DNA of 64,000 nt, from NCBI RefSeq assembly GCF_002240565.1, contig NZ_MZMO01000001.1:2356001-2420000 (forward strand), written 5' to 3'. Within the stretch, counting starts at the first letter, position 1, and the number at the start of each line of letters is the position of its first letter. The translations under genes were made by a program, and so were the position numbers. Below, one piece after another: positions 48,276 to 55,979 of this stretch. Source of the stretch: Clavibacter michiganensis subsp. insidiosus (GTDB lineage: Bacteria > Actinomycetota > Actinomycetes > Actinomycetales > Microbacteriaceae). Under the pieces are notes generated by a model. That model ran no database searches. It saw nothing but the letters and a program-made list of their open reading frames with translations, and was not told the origin of the DNA.

Positions 48276-48920
48276 ATGCCCGTCCGCCTCCCCGCGCCCA
48301 CCCGGCCCCGCATCGCCCGCTCCCTCCCCGCCACGGCGGCCGTCGGCATCGCGGTGGCCATGCTCCTCAGCGGCTGCTCGAACCCCGCCCCGCTCCAGCC
48401 GGCGACGCCCAGCCCCTCCGCGAGTGCCGGCGGCGGGCAAGCCCAGGGCGGCGGATCCGGCACCGGCCCCAGCGCCTCCCCCACGCCCGCGCCGCCGAAG
48501 GGCACCCCGGTCAGCACCACGTGCGCGCAGCTCCTGCCCGACCTCGCCGAGTTCGGCCCCGGCTTCGCGAGCGAGGCGCTCCCGGCCGACACCTCGACGG
48601 ACGGCCTGCGCGCCGACGTCCTCGCCATGCAGGGCATCGCCTGCGCCTTCCGCTCGTCGGACGGCACCGCGGTCGAGATCGACGTGGCCCAGCCCGTCGC
48701 GGCGGAGCTCCAGTCGCGGCGCGACGCGGCCATCCTCCTGGCCGACCCGATCGCGGGCTACCCGTCCGGCGTCGAGGCCTACTTCGAGCTGCAGGACGCC
48801 GTCGGCGTCGCCACCATCTACTCCTCCGAGCACATGGTGGTCATGCGCTCCGCGTCGTTCTACGAGCCCGGCGACCACGCCGACCTCGGCAACGCCGTGC
48901 TGAAGACCGTCGGCGGCTGA
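48276..48920 (+). CDS. putative lipoprotein, function unknown
   Basis: A 214-residue protein with an Arg-rich N-terminus, a hydrophobic stretch and the lipobox LLSGC (Cys about 35), so it is exported and lipid-anchored. A Ser/Gly/Pro-rich linker (about 40-75) precedes a ~130-residue mixed alpha/beta domain without a name I know; one Cys pair (TTCAQ and GIACAF) could form a disulfide. The ribosome binding site is GAAGGAG. It faces away from argS and is convergent with the transglutaminase-like gene, nine bases apart. Confidence 0.85.
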   Translation: MPVRLPAPTRPRIARSLPATAAVGIAVAMLLSGCSNPAPLQPATPSPSASAGGGQAQGGGSGTGPSASPTPAPPKGTPVSTTCAQLLPDLAEFGPGFASEALPADTSTDGLRADVLAMQGIACAFRSSDGTAVEIDVAQPVAAELQSRRDAAILLADPIAGYPSGVEAYFELQDAVGVATIYSSEHMVVMRSASFYEPGDHADLGNAVLKTVGG

Positions 48921-48929
48921 TCCCGAGGC

Positions 48930-49724
48930 TCAGCCCAGGCGCACGGCCGCGGCGGCGTCGTCGACCGGCAGCTCGTCCACCGTGGCCATGACCTCCATGC
49001 GCGAGATGGTCACCAGGCTCCGCGTGTTCGTGAGGAACGCGGTGTCGGAGGCGTCGCGACCCGTGGAGATCCGCAGCAGGCTCTGCCGGGGCGCGAGCCC
49101 GGTCGCGTCGACGACGTGCCACGCGCCGTCGACCCACGCCTCGGCGACCGCGTGGAAGTCCATGGGGCTGAGGCCCGGCGCGTAGACCGCGGCCAGGCGC
49201 GCCGGCACGTCGAGCGCGCGGAGCATCGCGATCACGAGGTGCGCGTAGTCGCGGCAGACGCCCCGGCGGGCGAGCAGCGTGCGGACGGCGCCGTCGGTCG
49301 GGAGGCTCGATCCCGGCGCGTACCGGAGCGAGTCGGCGACGAACGCGCGCACCGCGGCGAGGAGGGGCAGGCCGTCGAGGCCGCGGAACTCGCCGCGGGC
49401 CGTGGGGAACAGCGTGTCCGACTCGCAGTAGCGGCTCGGGCGGCGGTAGATCCAGAGGTCGACGTCGTCGACGGGCACGGGGTCGCGGCGGCCCGTGACC
49501 GTGGCGCGGTACTCCATCGTCAGCACGCCCGCGCCCGTGGTCAGCACGTGCAGGCGGGTGTCGTGCCGGTCGACCACCTCGGTCGCCTCGATCGCGCGGC
49601 CGTCGAGGGCGAAGGAGAGGTGCTCGGAGGCGATCTCCGCGCCCCGGGCGACGGCGACCGCGAAGGCCATCTCGCTCTCGCCGGATAGCTGCAGCTCGAG
49701 CATGGAGGAGACGTCGCGGCGCAT
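48930..49724 (-). CDS. transglutaminase-like protein
   Basis: A 264-residue protein with a beta-rich N-terminal part and a transglutaminase/protease-like core. The catalytic triad is visible as Cys in RRGVCRDYAH, His in DFHAVAEAWV and Asp in WHVVDATG. Proteins of this kind in actinobacteria are cytosolic and of unknown substrate. ATG 49724 lies six bases after a CACGAT hexamer. The fragment upstream on the same strand (LacI remnant) reads into its start region. Confidence 0.84.
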   Translation of the reverse strand: MRRDVSSMLELQLSGESEMAFAVAVARGAEIASEHLSFALDGRAIEATEVVDRHDTRLHVLTTGAGVLTMEYRATVTGRRDPVPVDDVDLWIYRRPSRYCESDTLFPTARGEFRGLDGLPLLAAVRAFVADSLRYAPGSSLPTDGAVRTLLARRGVCRDYAHLVIAMLRALDVPARLAAVYAPGLSPMDFHAVAEAWVDGAWHVVDATGLAPRQSLLRISTGRDASDTAFLTNTRSLVTISRMEVMATVDELPVDDAAAAVRLG

Positions 49725-49773
49725 GCGTCCATCGTGGCATCGGATCCGCCCGGCCCGGTGCGCGGGCCCGCGA

Positions 49774-50401
49774 CGCCGGGGCTCAGGCGGGGTGCCGGCC
49801 CGTCGACGAGCGCGAGGAGCGTCTCCTGGGCGAGCCGCCCCATCTCGTGCACGGGCGAGCGCACGCTCGTGAGCCCGATGGATCCCGATGCCGCGAGCGC
49901 GGTGTCGTTGTAGCCGACCAGCGCGACGTCGTCGGGCACGGACAGGCCCGCGTCGCGCAGCGCCCCCATCGCGCCGATCGCGGCGAAGTCGTTGGTCGCG
50001 AAGAGCGCGTCCGGCGCCTGCCCGTCGCGGAGCACGGCCTCGGTCGCCTCCCGGCCCGCCGCGGCGTCGAAGCCCCGCTGGATCACGCGCTCGGGCGGCA
50101 CGGGCATCCCGGCCTCGGCGTCCGCCTCGAGGAAGCCGCGCGTGCGGTCGACCGCGGTGGAGGCGAACGACATTCCCGCGAGCACGGCCGGCCGGGTGCG
50201 CCCCTGCGCGATGAGGTGCTCGGCCGCGAGCCGGCCGCCCGTCGCGTCGTCGCACGTGACGGCCACGTGGTCGCCGCGGCGGCGCGAGACGAGGACGAAG
50301 GGCAGGCCCTCCTCCGCGAGCTCGTCGAGCAGCGGGTCGTCGAGGTGCGCGTCGCCGAAGATCATGCCGTCGACCCGGCGGTCGAGCATGCTGCGGGTGC
50401 G
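49774..50401 (-). pseudogene. LacI-type regulator remnant (C-terminal half only)
   Basis: About 205 codons encode the effector domain of a LacI/GalR regulator: RRVDGMIFGDAHL, VLVSRRRGDHVAVTCDDATGG, ALFATNDFAAIGAM and DVALVGYNDT are typical. The DNA-binding helix-turn-helix and the first ~115 residues are missing; right where they should be, a plus-strand asparaginase fragment begins (50403). The 3' end also loses the last few residues and reads on into the transglutaminase gene until 49541. It cannot be a working repressor. Confidence 0.75.
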
Positions 50402-50402
50402 G

Positions 50403-51038
50403 ATGCCCCACGTCCTCGTGCTCGCCACCGGCGGGACCATCTCCTCGCGCGCACGCGCCGACGGGTCCGCGGTCGCCGCCGATCGCGCCGAGCGCCTGCT
50501 CGGATCCGTGCCCGCCCTCCCGCCCGGCGTCACCGTCGCCGCGCGCGACGTCCTCCGGGTCAACACGTTCGCGCTGATGCACGCCGACCTCCGCACCACC
50601 GCGGACGCGCTCGAGGAGACGGCGTTCCTCCTCGACCTGGTGACGGACGATCCGCGACTCGTGGTGCTCACGTGCGCCCAGCGCTCGGCCGACGACCCGG
50701 AGGGCGACGGACCCGGGAACCTGCGCGACGCCATCGTCGTCGCCGCGTCGCCCGAGGAGCGCGGGGCCGGCGTGCTCGCCGTGTTCGCCTCGCGCGTCCT
50801 CGCCGCCGACGGCCTGGTGAAGGCCCGCACGCTGGATCCCGACGCCTTCGCCGCCCGCGACGGCGCGCCCCTCGGCCGCGTGGTCGGCGACGGCGTCCGC
50901 CTGAGCCGCCGGCCGCGCGCGCTGCCGCTCCTCCCCGCGCCCAGCCCGCGCTTCGACCGGATCCGCGTGGACTGCGTCAGCGTCCACCCCGGCGCCGACG
51001 CCGCCGGGCGACCGGATCCAGCTTCATCGGCGCGATGA
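50403..51038 (+). pseudogene. truncated L-asparaginase (type I family)
   Basis: A 211-residue open frame resembling bacterial asparaginases at the start: VLATGGTIS holds the first catalytic Thr (residue 12). The normal THGTDT segment with the second Thr and the Asp is absent: the frame goes from MHADLRTTADA straight to LEETAFLLDL, a deletion of about 20 residues by comparison from memory. The C-terminal ~130 residues are also missing; homology stops at VHPGADA near 51000, where an MFS transporter remnant begins. The enzyme should be dead. Confidence 0.75.
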
Positions 51039-51205
51039 GCCAGCCGGGCGCCATCCTCGGCGGCTTCCTGCTCACCGGCCTCACGGCGAGCGCGATGTCG
51101 TTCGGCCAGGCCGCGCTGTGGGTGGGCGCGGGCGGGATCCTCGCCTCGGCGCTCGTGATGCTGCTCGCCAAGCCCACGGGCGAGTCCCGCGAGGCGACCG
51201 CGTGA
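51008..51205 (+). pseudogene. MFS transporter remnant (last ~65 residues)
   Basis: The frame reads [20 protein letters not shown], then a second hydrophobic segment ([20 protein letters not shown]) and a short tail, the last two helices of a major facilitator transporter. The upstream ten helices are missing; the asparaginase remnant directly precedes it in a different frame. Its stop overlaps the GTG of the first SDR gene (GTGA), as in an old transporter-dehydrogenase operon. Confidence 0.7.
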
Positions 51206-51969
51206 CCGGCGCGGCACCCGTCGCGCTCGTCATGGGCGGGGCGTCCGGCATCGGCCGGGCCACCGCCGTGCGCCTCGCCGCGCGGGGCGACCGCGTGGTC
51301 GTCGGCCGCTTCCCCGGCGACCCGCACGACGCGGGCGCGACCCTCGATGCCGTGCGCGCGGTCGGCGGCACGGGCATCGCGGTGGACCTCGACGTGGCGT
51401 CCACCGCGTCCGTCGACGCGTTCGTGCGGGCCGCGCTCGAGGAGTACGGCCAGGTGGACCACGTGATCGCGGCCGCCGGGATCCTCCACCGCGCGCCCCT
51501 CGGCGCCATGACCGACGAGCGGTGGGACGAGGTGCTCGGCGTCGACCTCGGCGGCGTGATGCGCGTGATCCGCGCGGCCGAGCCCCTCCTCGGCAGCGGT
51601 CCCTCGATCGTGGCGGTGTCGTCCATCGCGGGCGGCGTCCACGGCTGGCGCGACCATGCGCACCACGCGACGGCCAAGGCCGGGGTCGTCGGCCTCGTGC
51701 GGAGCGCGGCCGTGGAGCTCGCGCCGCGCGGGATCCGGGCGAACACCGTCATCCCGGGCCTCATCGAGACGCCGCAGTCGCTCGACGCGGTGAACTCCCT
51801 CGGGGCCGACGGCCTCCGGCGCGCGGGCGACCGCATCCCCGCCGGGCGCGTCGGCCGGCCCGAGGAGGTCGCGTCGGTCATCGCGTTCCTCGCCTCCGAC
51901 GACGCCGCCTACGTGACAGGGCAGACCCTCACCGTCGACGGCGGCCTGACGATCCGGATGCAGGAGTGA
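51202..51969 (+). CDS. SDR oxidoreductase with catalytic Tyr replaced by His
   Basis: A 255-residue short-chain dehydrogenase. The NAD(P) motif [10 protein letters not shown] (about 12-21), AAAGIL and SSIAGG are normal, and the fold runs to LTVDGGL. The catalytic Y-x-x-x-K reads HATAK (CAC GCG ACG GCC AAG; the Tyr position is the second His of HAH-H), so the Tyr is missing. The enzyme is probably inactive or altered. The GTG overlaps the MFS remnant stop. The gene is otherwise intact. Confidence 0.82.
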   Translation: MTGAAPVALVMGGASGIGRATAVRLAARGDRVVVGRFPGDPHDAGATLDAVRAVGGTGIAVDLDVASTASVDAFVRAALEEYGQVDHVIAAAGILHRAPLGAMTDERWDEVLGVDLGGVMRVIRAAEPLLGSGPSIVAVSSIAGGVHGWRDHAHHATAKAGVVGLVRSAAVELAPRGIRANTVIPGLIETPQSLDAVNSLGADGLRRAGDRIPAGRVGRPEEVASVIAFLASDDAAYVTGQTLTVDGGLTIRMQE

Positions 51970-52720
51970 CCGCGTCCGTGCCCCGCAGCGACCGGCTGCG
52001 CGGGCGCACCGCGCTCGTGACGGGCGCCGCCAGCGGGATCGGCGCCGCCATCGCGCGCCACTTCGTGCTCGCGGGCGCCGACGTCGTGCTGCTCGACCTC
52101 GCGCCCCCGTGCACGACGAGGCGCGGCGGATCGGCGCCGTGGGCGCGGTCGTCGCCGACGTGTCCGACGAGGCGCGGGCCGCGGAGGCCGTCGCGGAGGC
52201 CGGGCGGCTGCTCGGCCGGATCGACGTGCTCGTCAACTCGCACGGCATCCTCACCGAGGCGCCCGTCGCGGAGATGAGCCTCGCGACCTGGCAGCGCACG
52301 ATCGACGTCGACCTCACGAGCGTGTTCCTCCTCACGCGCGCCGTGCTGCCGGGGATGCTCGAGCGGCGCGACGGCCGCATCATCACGGTCGCCTCGCAGC
52401 TCGGGCAGAAGGGCGGCGTGGGCCTCGCGCGCTACGCGGCCGCGAAGGCCGGGGTCATCGCGCTCACCAAGTCGCTCGCGCTCGAGGTGTCCGGCTCGAA
52501 CGTGCTCGCGAACGTCATCGCGCCGGGACCGATCTCCACGCCGCTCGTCGACGCCATCTCGGAGGACTGGAAGGACGCCAAGCGCCGTGAGCTGCCGCTC
52601 GGCCGGTTCGGCACGGTCGACGAGGTCGCGCCGACCGCGGTGCTGCTGGCGGCGGATCCCGACGGCAACCTGTTCGTCGCCCGGGCGCTCGGGCCCAACA
52701 GCGGCGACGTGATGCCCTGA
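51966..52720 (+). pseudogene. SDR oxidoreductase with frameshift in a C5 run
   Basis: The first 46 codons (GTG 51966, overlapping the previous stop) read as an SDR start with ALVTGAASGIGAAIARHF. After CTCGCG, a C5 run at 52104-52108 is followed by the rest of the protein in another frame (from about 52109: VHDEARRIGAVGAVVADVSD, NSHGILTEAP, YAAAK, ending LGPNSGDVMP). One extra C would restore a 251-residue protein. The catalytic YAAAK is intact. Loss of one C in the run is the simplest reading; a sequencing error is possible. Confidence 0.78.
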
Positions 52721-52769
52721 CCCGTGCGGCGTCGTCGTGCGCGCCGCGGTCGTCCGGGTCGGTGTCGGC

Positions 52770-53537
52770 TCAGGCGGCCGCGGTGCGCGCGTCGTCGGCG
52801 GGCTCGCGCAGCGCGCAGGCCTCGGCGAGCGCGTCGAGCAGGGCGGGCAGCTGGTCGCGCGCGGCGCCCGGGTCCTCCGGGTGCCACTGGACGCCGATGA
52901 CGGGCGCGCTCTCGTGCTCGACCGCCTCCGGCACGCCGTCGGGCGCGACCGCGACGACGCGGAGGCCCGTGCCCGGGCGGTCGACCGCCTGGTGGTGCGC
53001 GCTCCGCACGACGACGTCCGTGGATCCGAGCACGCGGGCGAGCCGGGTGCCCGCGGCGACCCGCACGTCGTGGTCGCGCATGACGGCCGTGATCTCGGTC
53101 GCGTCGTTGCGGTGCTCCCCCACGCCCTCGATGTGCTGCTGGAGCGTGCCGCCGAGCGCGACGTTGACGATCTGGGCGCCGCGGCAGATGCCGAGCAGCG
53201 GCGTGCCCTCGGCGACGGCACGGCGGACGAGCGCGATCTGCCCGGCGTCCGCGACCTCGCGGTGCGTCGAGCGACCCTCGTACTCGGCGGGCCCGCCGTA
53301 GAAGCGCGGGGCGACGTCCTCGCCGCCCATGATGACGACCGCATCGGCCTCGCGCGTGCGGGCGAGCAGCGACTCGACGCCCTCGTCCTCCGCGGCGATG
53401 TTCTCGACCAGCCAGCCGGCCGCGTCGGCGACCTCGGCGACGCGCGCGTTGAGGCCCTGCACGAGCGTGTTGTACGCGGCGGCCTCGGGGCGGGAGCGGG
53501 TCACCTGCACGACGGCGAGGCGGAGGGGGGCGGGCAT
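52770..53537 (-). CDS. class I glutamine amidotransferase (PuuD-like)
   Basis: A 255-residue gamma-glutamyl-GABA hydrolase-family protein. The nucleophile Cys lies in GICRGAQI (about 118), and VQWHPED gives the His and Glu of the triad. In E. coli PuuD hydrolyses gamma-glutamyl-GABA in putrescine degradation; no other puu genes are nearby, so the substrate is uncertain. ATG 53537 follows a CACACT hexamer by six bases. Flanked on the left by the decayed SDR region. Confidence 0.85.
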   Translation of the reverse strand: MPAPLRLAVVQVTRSRPEAAAYNTLVQGLNARVAEVADAAGWLVENIAAEDEGVESLLARTREADAVVIMGGEDVAPRFYGGPAEYEGRSTHREVADAGQIALVRRAVAEGTPLLGICRGAQIVNVALGGTLQQHIEGVGEHRNDATEITAVMRDHDVRVAAGTRLARVLGSTDVVVRSAHHQAVDRPGTGLRVVAVAPDGVPEAVEHESAPVIGVQWHPEDPGAARDQLPALLDALAEACALREPADDARTAAA

Positions 53538-53615
53538 GGATCCAGTGTGCGGCGTCGCCCGCGGGATCGCACGCCGCGCGTCATGTCCCGCAACACGCGT
53601 CGGCGGCGGCGGGCC

Positions 53616-54308
53616 TCATGGCCAGACGAGCGTGTGCGACCAGGATCCGTCGGGCCCCGACCGGTACATGATCCGCAGCTGCCCGTGGTCCTCGGTCGCC
53701 TGCCAGAACTCGACGACCGTCGGCTGGAGCACGTAGGCGCGCCACGACTCGGCGACGAGCTCCGGATCCTGCTCCACGGCCTCGCGCGCCCGCGCGATCC
53801 GCGCGTCGCGCTCGGCGGCGTCGGGCATCGGCTCGCTCTGGTCGCCGGCGATGACCTCGGCGCGCGACGACGGGTGCCGGGCGAGGAAGTCGCGCTCGCT
53901 CACCTCGCGGTCCCCGTGGAAGACGGGCCCGGTCGCGCGGATCTGGCGCCCGCGCTCCCGCCAGTACACGACGAGCGCCGCGCGGGGGTTGGCCTCGAGG
54001 TCGCGCCCCTTGGGGCTGTCGGCGAGCGAGGAGATCCAGAGCGCGCCGGGCTCGTCGTCGACCGTGGGCGTCACGTCCTTGAGCAGCAGCGTGCGCGCGC
54101 TGGGCCTCCCGTCCGCGTCGGCCGTGGCGAGGACGACCGCGTTGGGCTCGGCGGCGTCGTGGGCGACGGCGTCGCGGATCCAGTCGATGACGAGGTCGAT
54201 CGGGTCCTCGGGCAGGTGGGCCGGGTCGAGCTCGGGGAAGTCGTGGGGCTTCGGCTTCGCGCCCTTGAGGAGGTCGCGGACCGGGGTGGAGTCGTCGTCG
54301 TCAGCCAT
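53616..54308 (-). CDS. pdxH: pyridoxamine 5'-phosphate oxidase
   Basis: A 230-residue FMN oxidase that makes pyridoxal 5'-phosphate. FMN-binding segments such as ARTLLLKDV, NPRAALVVYW and the C-terminal WSHTLVWP (equivalent to the conserved R-L-x-P end) are recognisable. Several enzymes in the window (ThrC, LysA) need PLP. ATG 54308 follows TAGGCT by six bases, so it is leaderless. Some residues differ from the E. coli enzyme, and a PdxH-like oxidase of other substrate is possible. Confidence 0.85.
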   Translation of the reverse strand: MADDDDSTPVRDLLKGAKPKPHDFPELDPAHLPEDPIDLVIDWIRDAVAHDAAEPNAVVLATADADGRPSARTLLLKDVTPTVDDEPGALWISSLADSPKGRDLEANPRAALVVYWRERGRQIRATGPVFHGDREVSERDFLARHPSSRAEVIAGDQSEPMPDAAERDARIARAREAVEQDPELVAESWRAYVLQPTVVEFWQATEDHGQLRIMYRSGPDGSWSHTLVWP

Positions 54309-54314
54309 GCTCCG

Positions 54315-54320
54315 AGCCTA
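54315..54320 (-). promoter_or_regulatory. -10 hexamer TAGGCT, leaderless pdxH
   Basis: TAGGCT ends six bases before ATG 54308. Confidence 0.55.
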
Positions 54321-54548
54321 GGCCGACCGGCTGCGGACGCCCGGCTCGCGCGGGAGGAGAGCGGGGCGGACCCGCCAGCGGTGGCCTGCCATCGCATGAT
54401 GCGGTATCCGGGACGCGCGTTCGACATCCTGCAGGAATCGGATTGGTCGGGCTGCCACTGGATTTTTCCAGTACCGGTCAGCGTGGTCGTCGCGCCCGTC
54501 CTTCGCTACCTTCTTCCTCAGGCCCGCTCCCCCAGTTGGGCCCAGCAC

Positions 54549-54591
54549 CACGCGGCGGGAACCCGAGACCCGTCTCGGGCCCCGCCGCGTG
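54549..54591. terminator. long hairpin downstream of tRNA-Arg
   Basis: An 11-bp stem (CACGCGGCGGG and complement) followed by a 6-bp inner stem (CCCGAG/CTCGGG) forms a strong structure, about 230 bp beyond the tRNA gene. Confidence 0.6.
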
Positions 54592-54754
54592 TGTTCACGC
54601 GTCCTCCGCCCCTGCCGCCCCGCGAGCGCGCGTCGAGTCGAGTCGATGCGACCACCATCACGCAGCCATGCGTGACCCCGTCGCCGCCGTCCGGCCGGCG
54701 GATCCCGCCGTCGCGCTCGGGTGCCGAGGAGTCCATGCGCGTCCCCGGACGCAC

Positions 54755-54788
54755 GAGAGGCCGTCCCCGCGGACGGGACCGGCCTCTC
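54755..54788 (-). terminator. hairpin terminator of tRNA-Arg
   Basis: Stem GAGAGGCCGTCCC pairs with GGGAC-C-GGCCTCTC, one bulged base, about 30 bp after the tRNA 3' end on the minus strand. Confidence 0.65.
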
Positions 54789-54817
54789 ACCGCACCAACA
54801 CGGGATATGGGAAGGTG

Positions 54818-54889
54818 TGCCCCCAGGAGGATTCGAACCTCCGCCCCTGCCTCCGGAGGGCAGTGCTCTATCCCCTGAGCTATGGGGGC
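54818..54889 (-). tRNA. tRNA-Arg (anticodon CCG)
   Basis: A 72-nt cloverleaf is complete: acceptor GCCCCCA/TGGGGGC, D arm GCTC...GAGC, anticodon stem CTGCC/GGCAG with loop CTCCGGA (anticodon CCG, for CGG codons), four-base variable loop, T arm GGAGG-TTCGAAT-CCTCC. The 3' CCA is not encoded, as usual in actinobacteria. A hairpin terminator follows. CGG is a common codon at this GC content. Confidence 0.96.
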
Positions 54890-55094
54890 CAGGGTGCGCG
54901 CGAGCGCGGATCCAGGGTAGCACCGGCGACGAGGCCCGCCGTGCCGCCGTCACGGGCCGGGAGCGCCGACGCATTCCCTCTCCCGGGGAGACTCCCCGCT
55001 CCAGCACAGGCGCGGCACGCCAGGATGGACGCAGGACGACCGCCGCGCCGCCCGGCACGGCGGCCCACCCGATCCCCTCCAGAGGAGACCACCC

Positions 55095-55337
55095 GTGAAG
55101 CTGTCCCGCATCGCCGCCGCCGCCACCGGCTTCCTGCGCACGTCCAAGGGCCAGGACGTCGGCCGCACCGCCATCGACAAGGTGTCCGGCATCGCCGACA
55201 AGGCCACCGGCAGCAAGCACGCCGACAAGATCCAGAAGGCGCGCCAGGCCGCCGACGACCAGCTGCGCAAGCTCGGCCCCGACGGCGGCCGCGGCGGCCA
55301 GGGTCCCGTCCCGCCCGCGACACCGCCCCGCCCCTGA
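55095..55337 (+). CDS. MT0933-type antitoxin-like protein
   Basis: An 80-residue basic protein resembling the MT0933/Rv0909 antitoxin family: AIDKVSGIADKATGSKHADKI, with a repeated K-A-D pattern, then a Pro/Gly-rich tail. The GTG has the ribosome binding site AGAGGAG. No Rv0910-like toxin gene is adjacent; the downstream gene is a 2H phosphoesterase that overlaps its stop (CTGA). So either the family name misleads here or the antitoxin is orphan. Abundant Lys/Ala and a DNA- or RNA-binding look. Confidence 0.72.
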   Translation: MKLSRIAAAATGFLRTSKGQDVGRTAIDKVSGIADKATGSKHADKIQKARQAADDQLRKLGPDGGRGGQGPVPPATPPRP

Positions 55338-55891
55338 GCGCCGGCAGCCTCGAGCTCACGCTGGACGCGGCATCCGACGCCGCGATCCGCGCATCGTGGC
55401 GCGCCGTCGCCGACGCCGGCCTGCCGAGCCTCGCCGACCACGCCGGGGAGACCAACCGCCCGCACGTGACGCTGCTGGCGGCCGACGGCCTCGGCGGATC
55501 CGCGGACGACGCCGTCCGCGGCCTCGTCGCCTCCGCTCCCCTGCCGACGCTCCGGCTCGGCGGGCTCGTGGTGTTCGGCGTGCCGCCGCGGGGACTCGTG
55601 CTCGCGCGGCAGGTGGTGGTGGACCGGGCGCTGGTCGACCTCCACGCGCGGATCCACGCGGCCGTCGACCAGGCGACCGCCGACGCGGACGCGGACGCCG
55701 CGCCTGTCGAGGTCGTCCCGCACACGCGCCCCGGATCGTGGACGCCGCACATCTCGATCGCCCTGCGGCTCACGACCGAGCAGCTCGGCGCCGCCGTGGA
55801 GGCGCTCGGCCGCATCGACCCGCTCGACGCCCCGGCCGTCGGCCTCCGCCGCTGGGATCCGCGCGACCGCACGACAACGGAGCTCGCGTGA
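55334..55891 (+). CDS. 2H phosphoesterase (2'-5' RNA ligase-like), probable CTG start
   Basis: A 185-residue protein with the two H-x-T/S motifs of the 2H family: RPHVTLL (about 40-46) and WTPHISIAL (about 138-146). Such enzymes cleave cyclic phosphates of RNA or nucleotides. No ATG, GTG or TTG lies in frame at the expected beginning. The CTG at 55334 overlaps the stop of the antitoxin-like gene (CTGA), so coupled reinitiation at CTG is likely. A missing base upstream is the alternative. The protein sequence itself is intact. Confidence 0.72.
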   Translation: MSAGSLELTLDAASDAAIRASWRAVADAGLPSLADHAGETNRPHVTLLAADGLGGSADDAVRGLVASAPLPTLRLGGLVVFGVPPRGLVLARQVVVDRALVDLHARIHAAVDQATADADADAAPVEVVPHTRPGSWTPHISIALRLTTEQLGAAVEALGRIDPLDAPAVGLRRWDPRDRTTTELA

Positions 55892-55979
55892 CCCGCGCGG
55901 CCGCCATCCTCACGGCCACCGCAGGCACCCGCGCCACTAGCCTGGACGGAGCACGAACTTGAGACGACGGAGGAGTCGC

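Larger units (their letters stand above)
54321..54817. other. 497-bp intergenic region without a gene
   Basis: No credible coding frame is visible. It holds two hairpins (54549-54591 and 54755-54788) and a short AT-richer spot (GGATTTTTCCAG near 54464). The left half may be an old gene remnant; nothing is recognisable. Confidence 0.5.

Noticed and set aside
54818..54889. tRNA-Arg as an integration site for a mobile element
   Set aside because: No integrase, no direct repeat of the tRNA 3' end and no foreign gene block lie on either side.
55959..55979. TTG start for the TPM protein
   Set aside because: ATG 55980 has a strong GGAGGAG site and gives a normal signal peptide.
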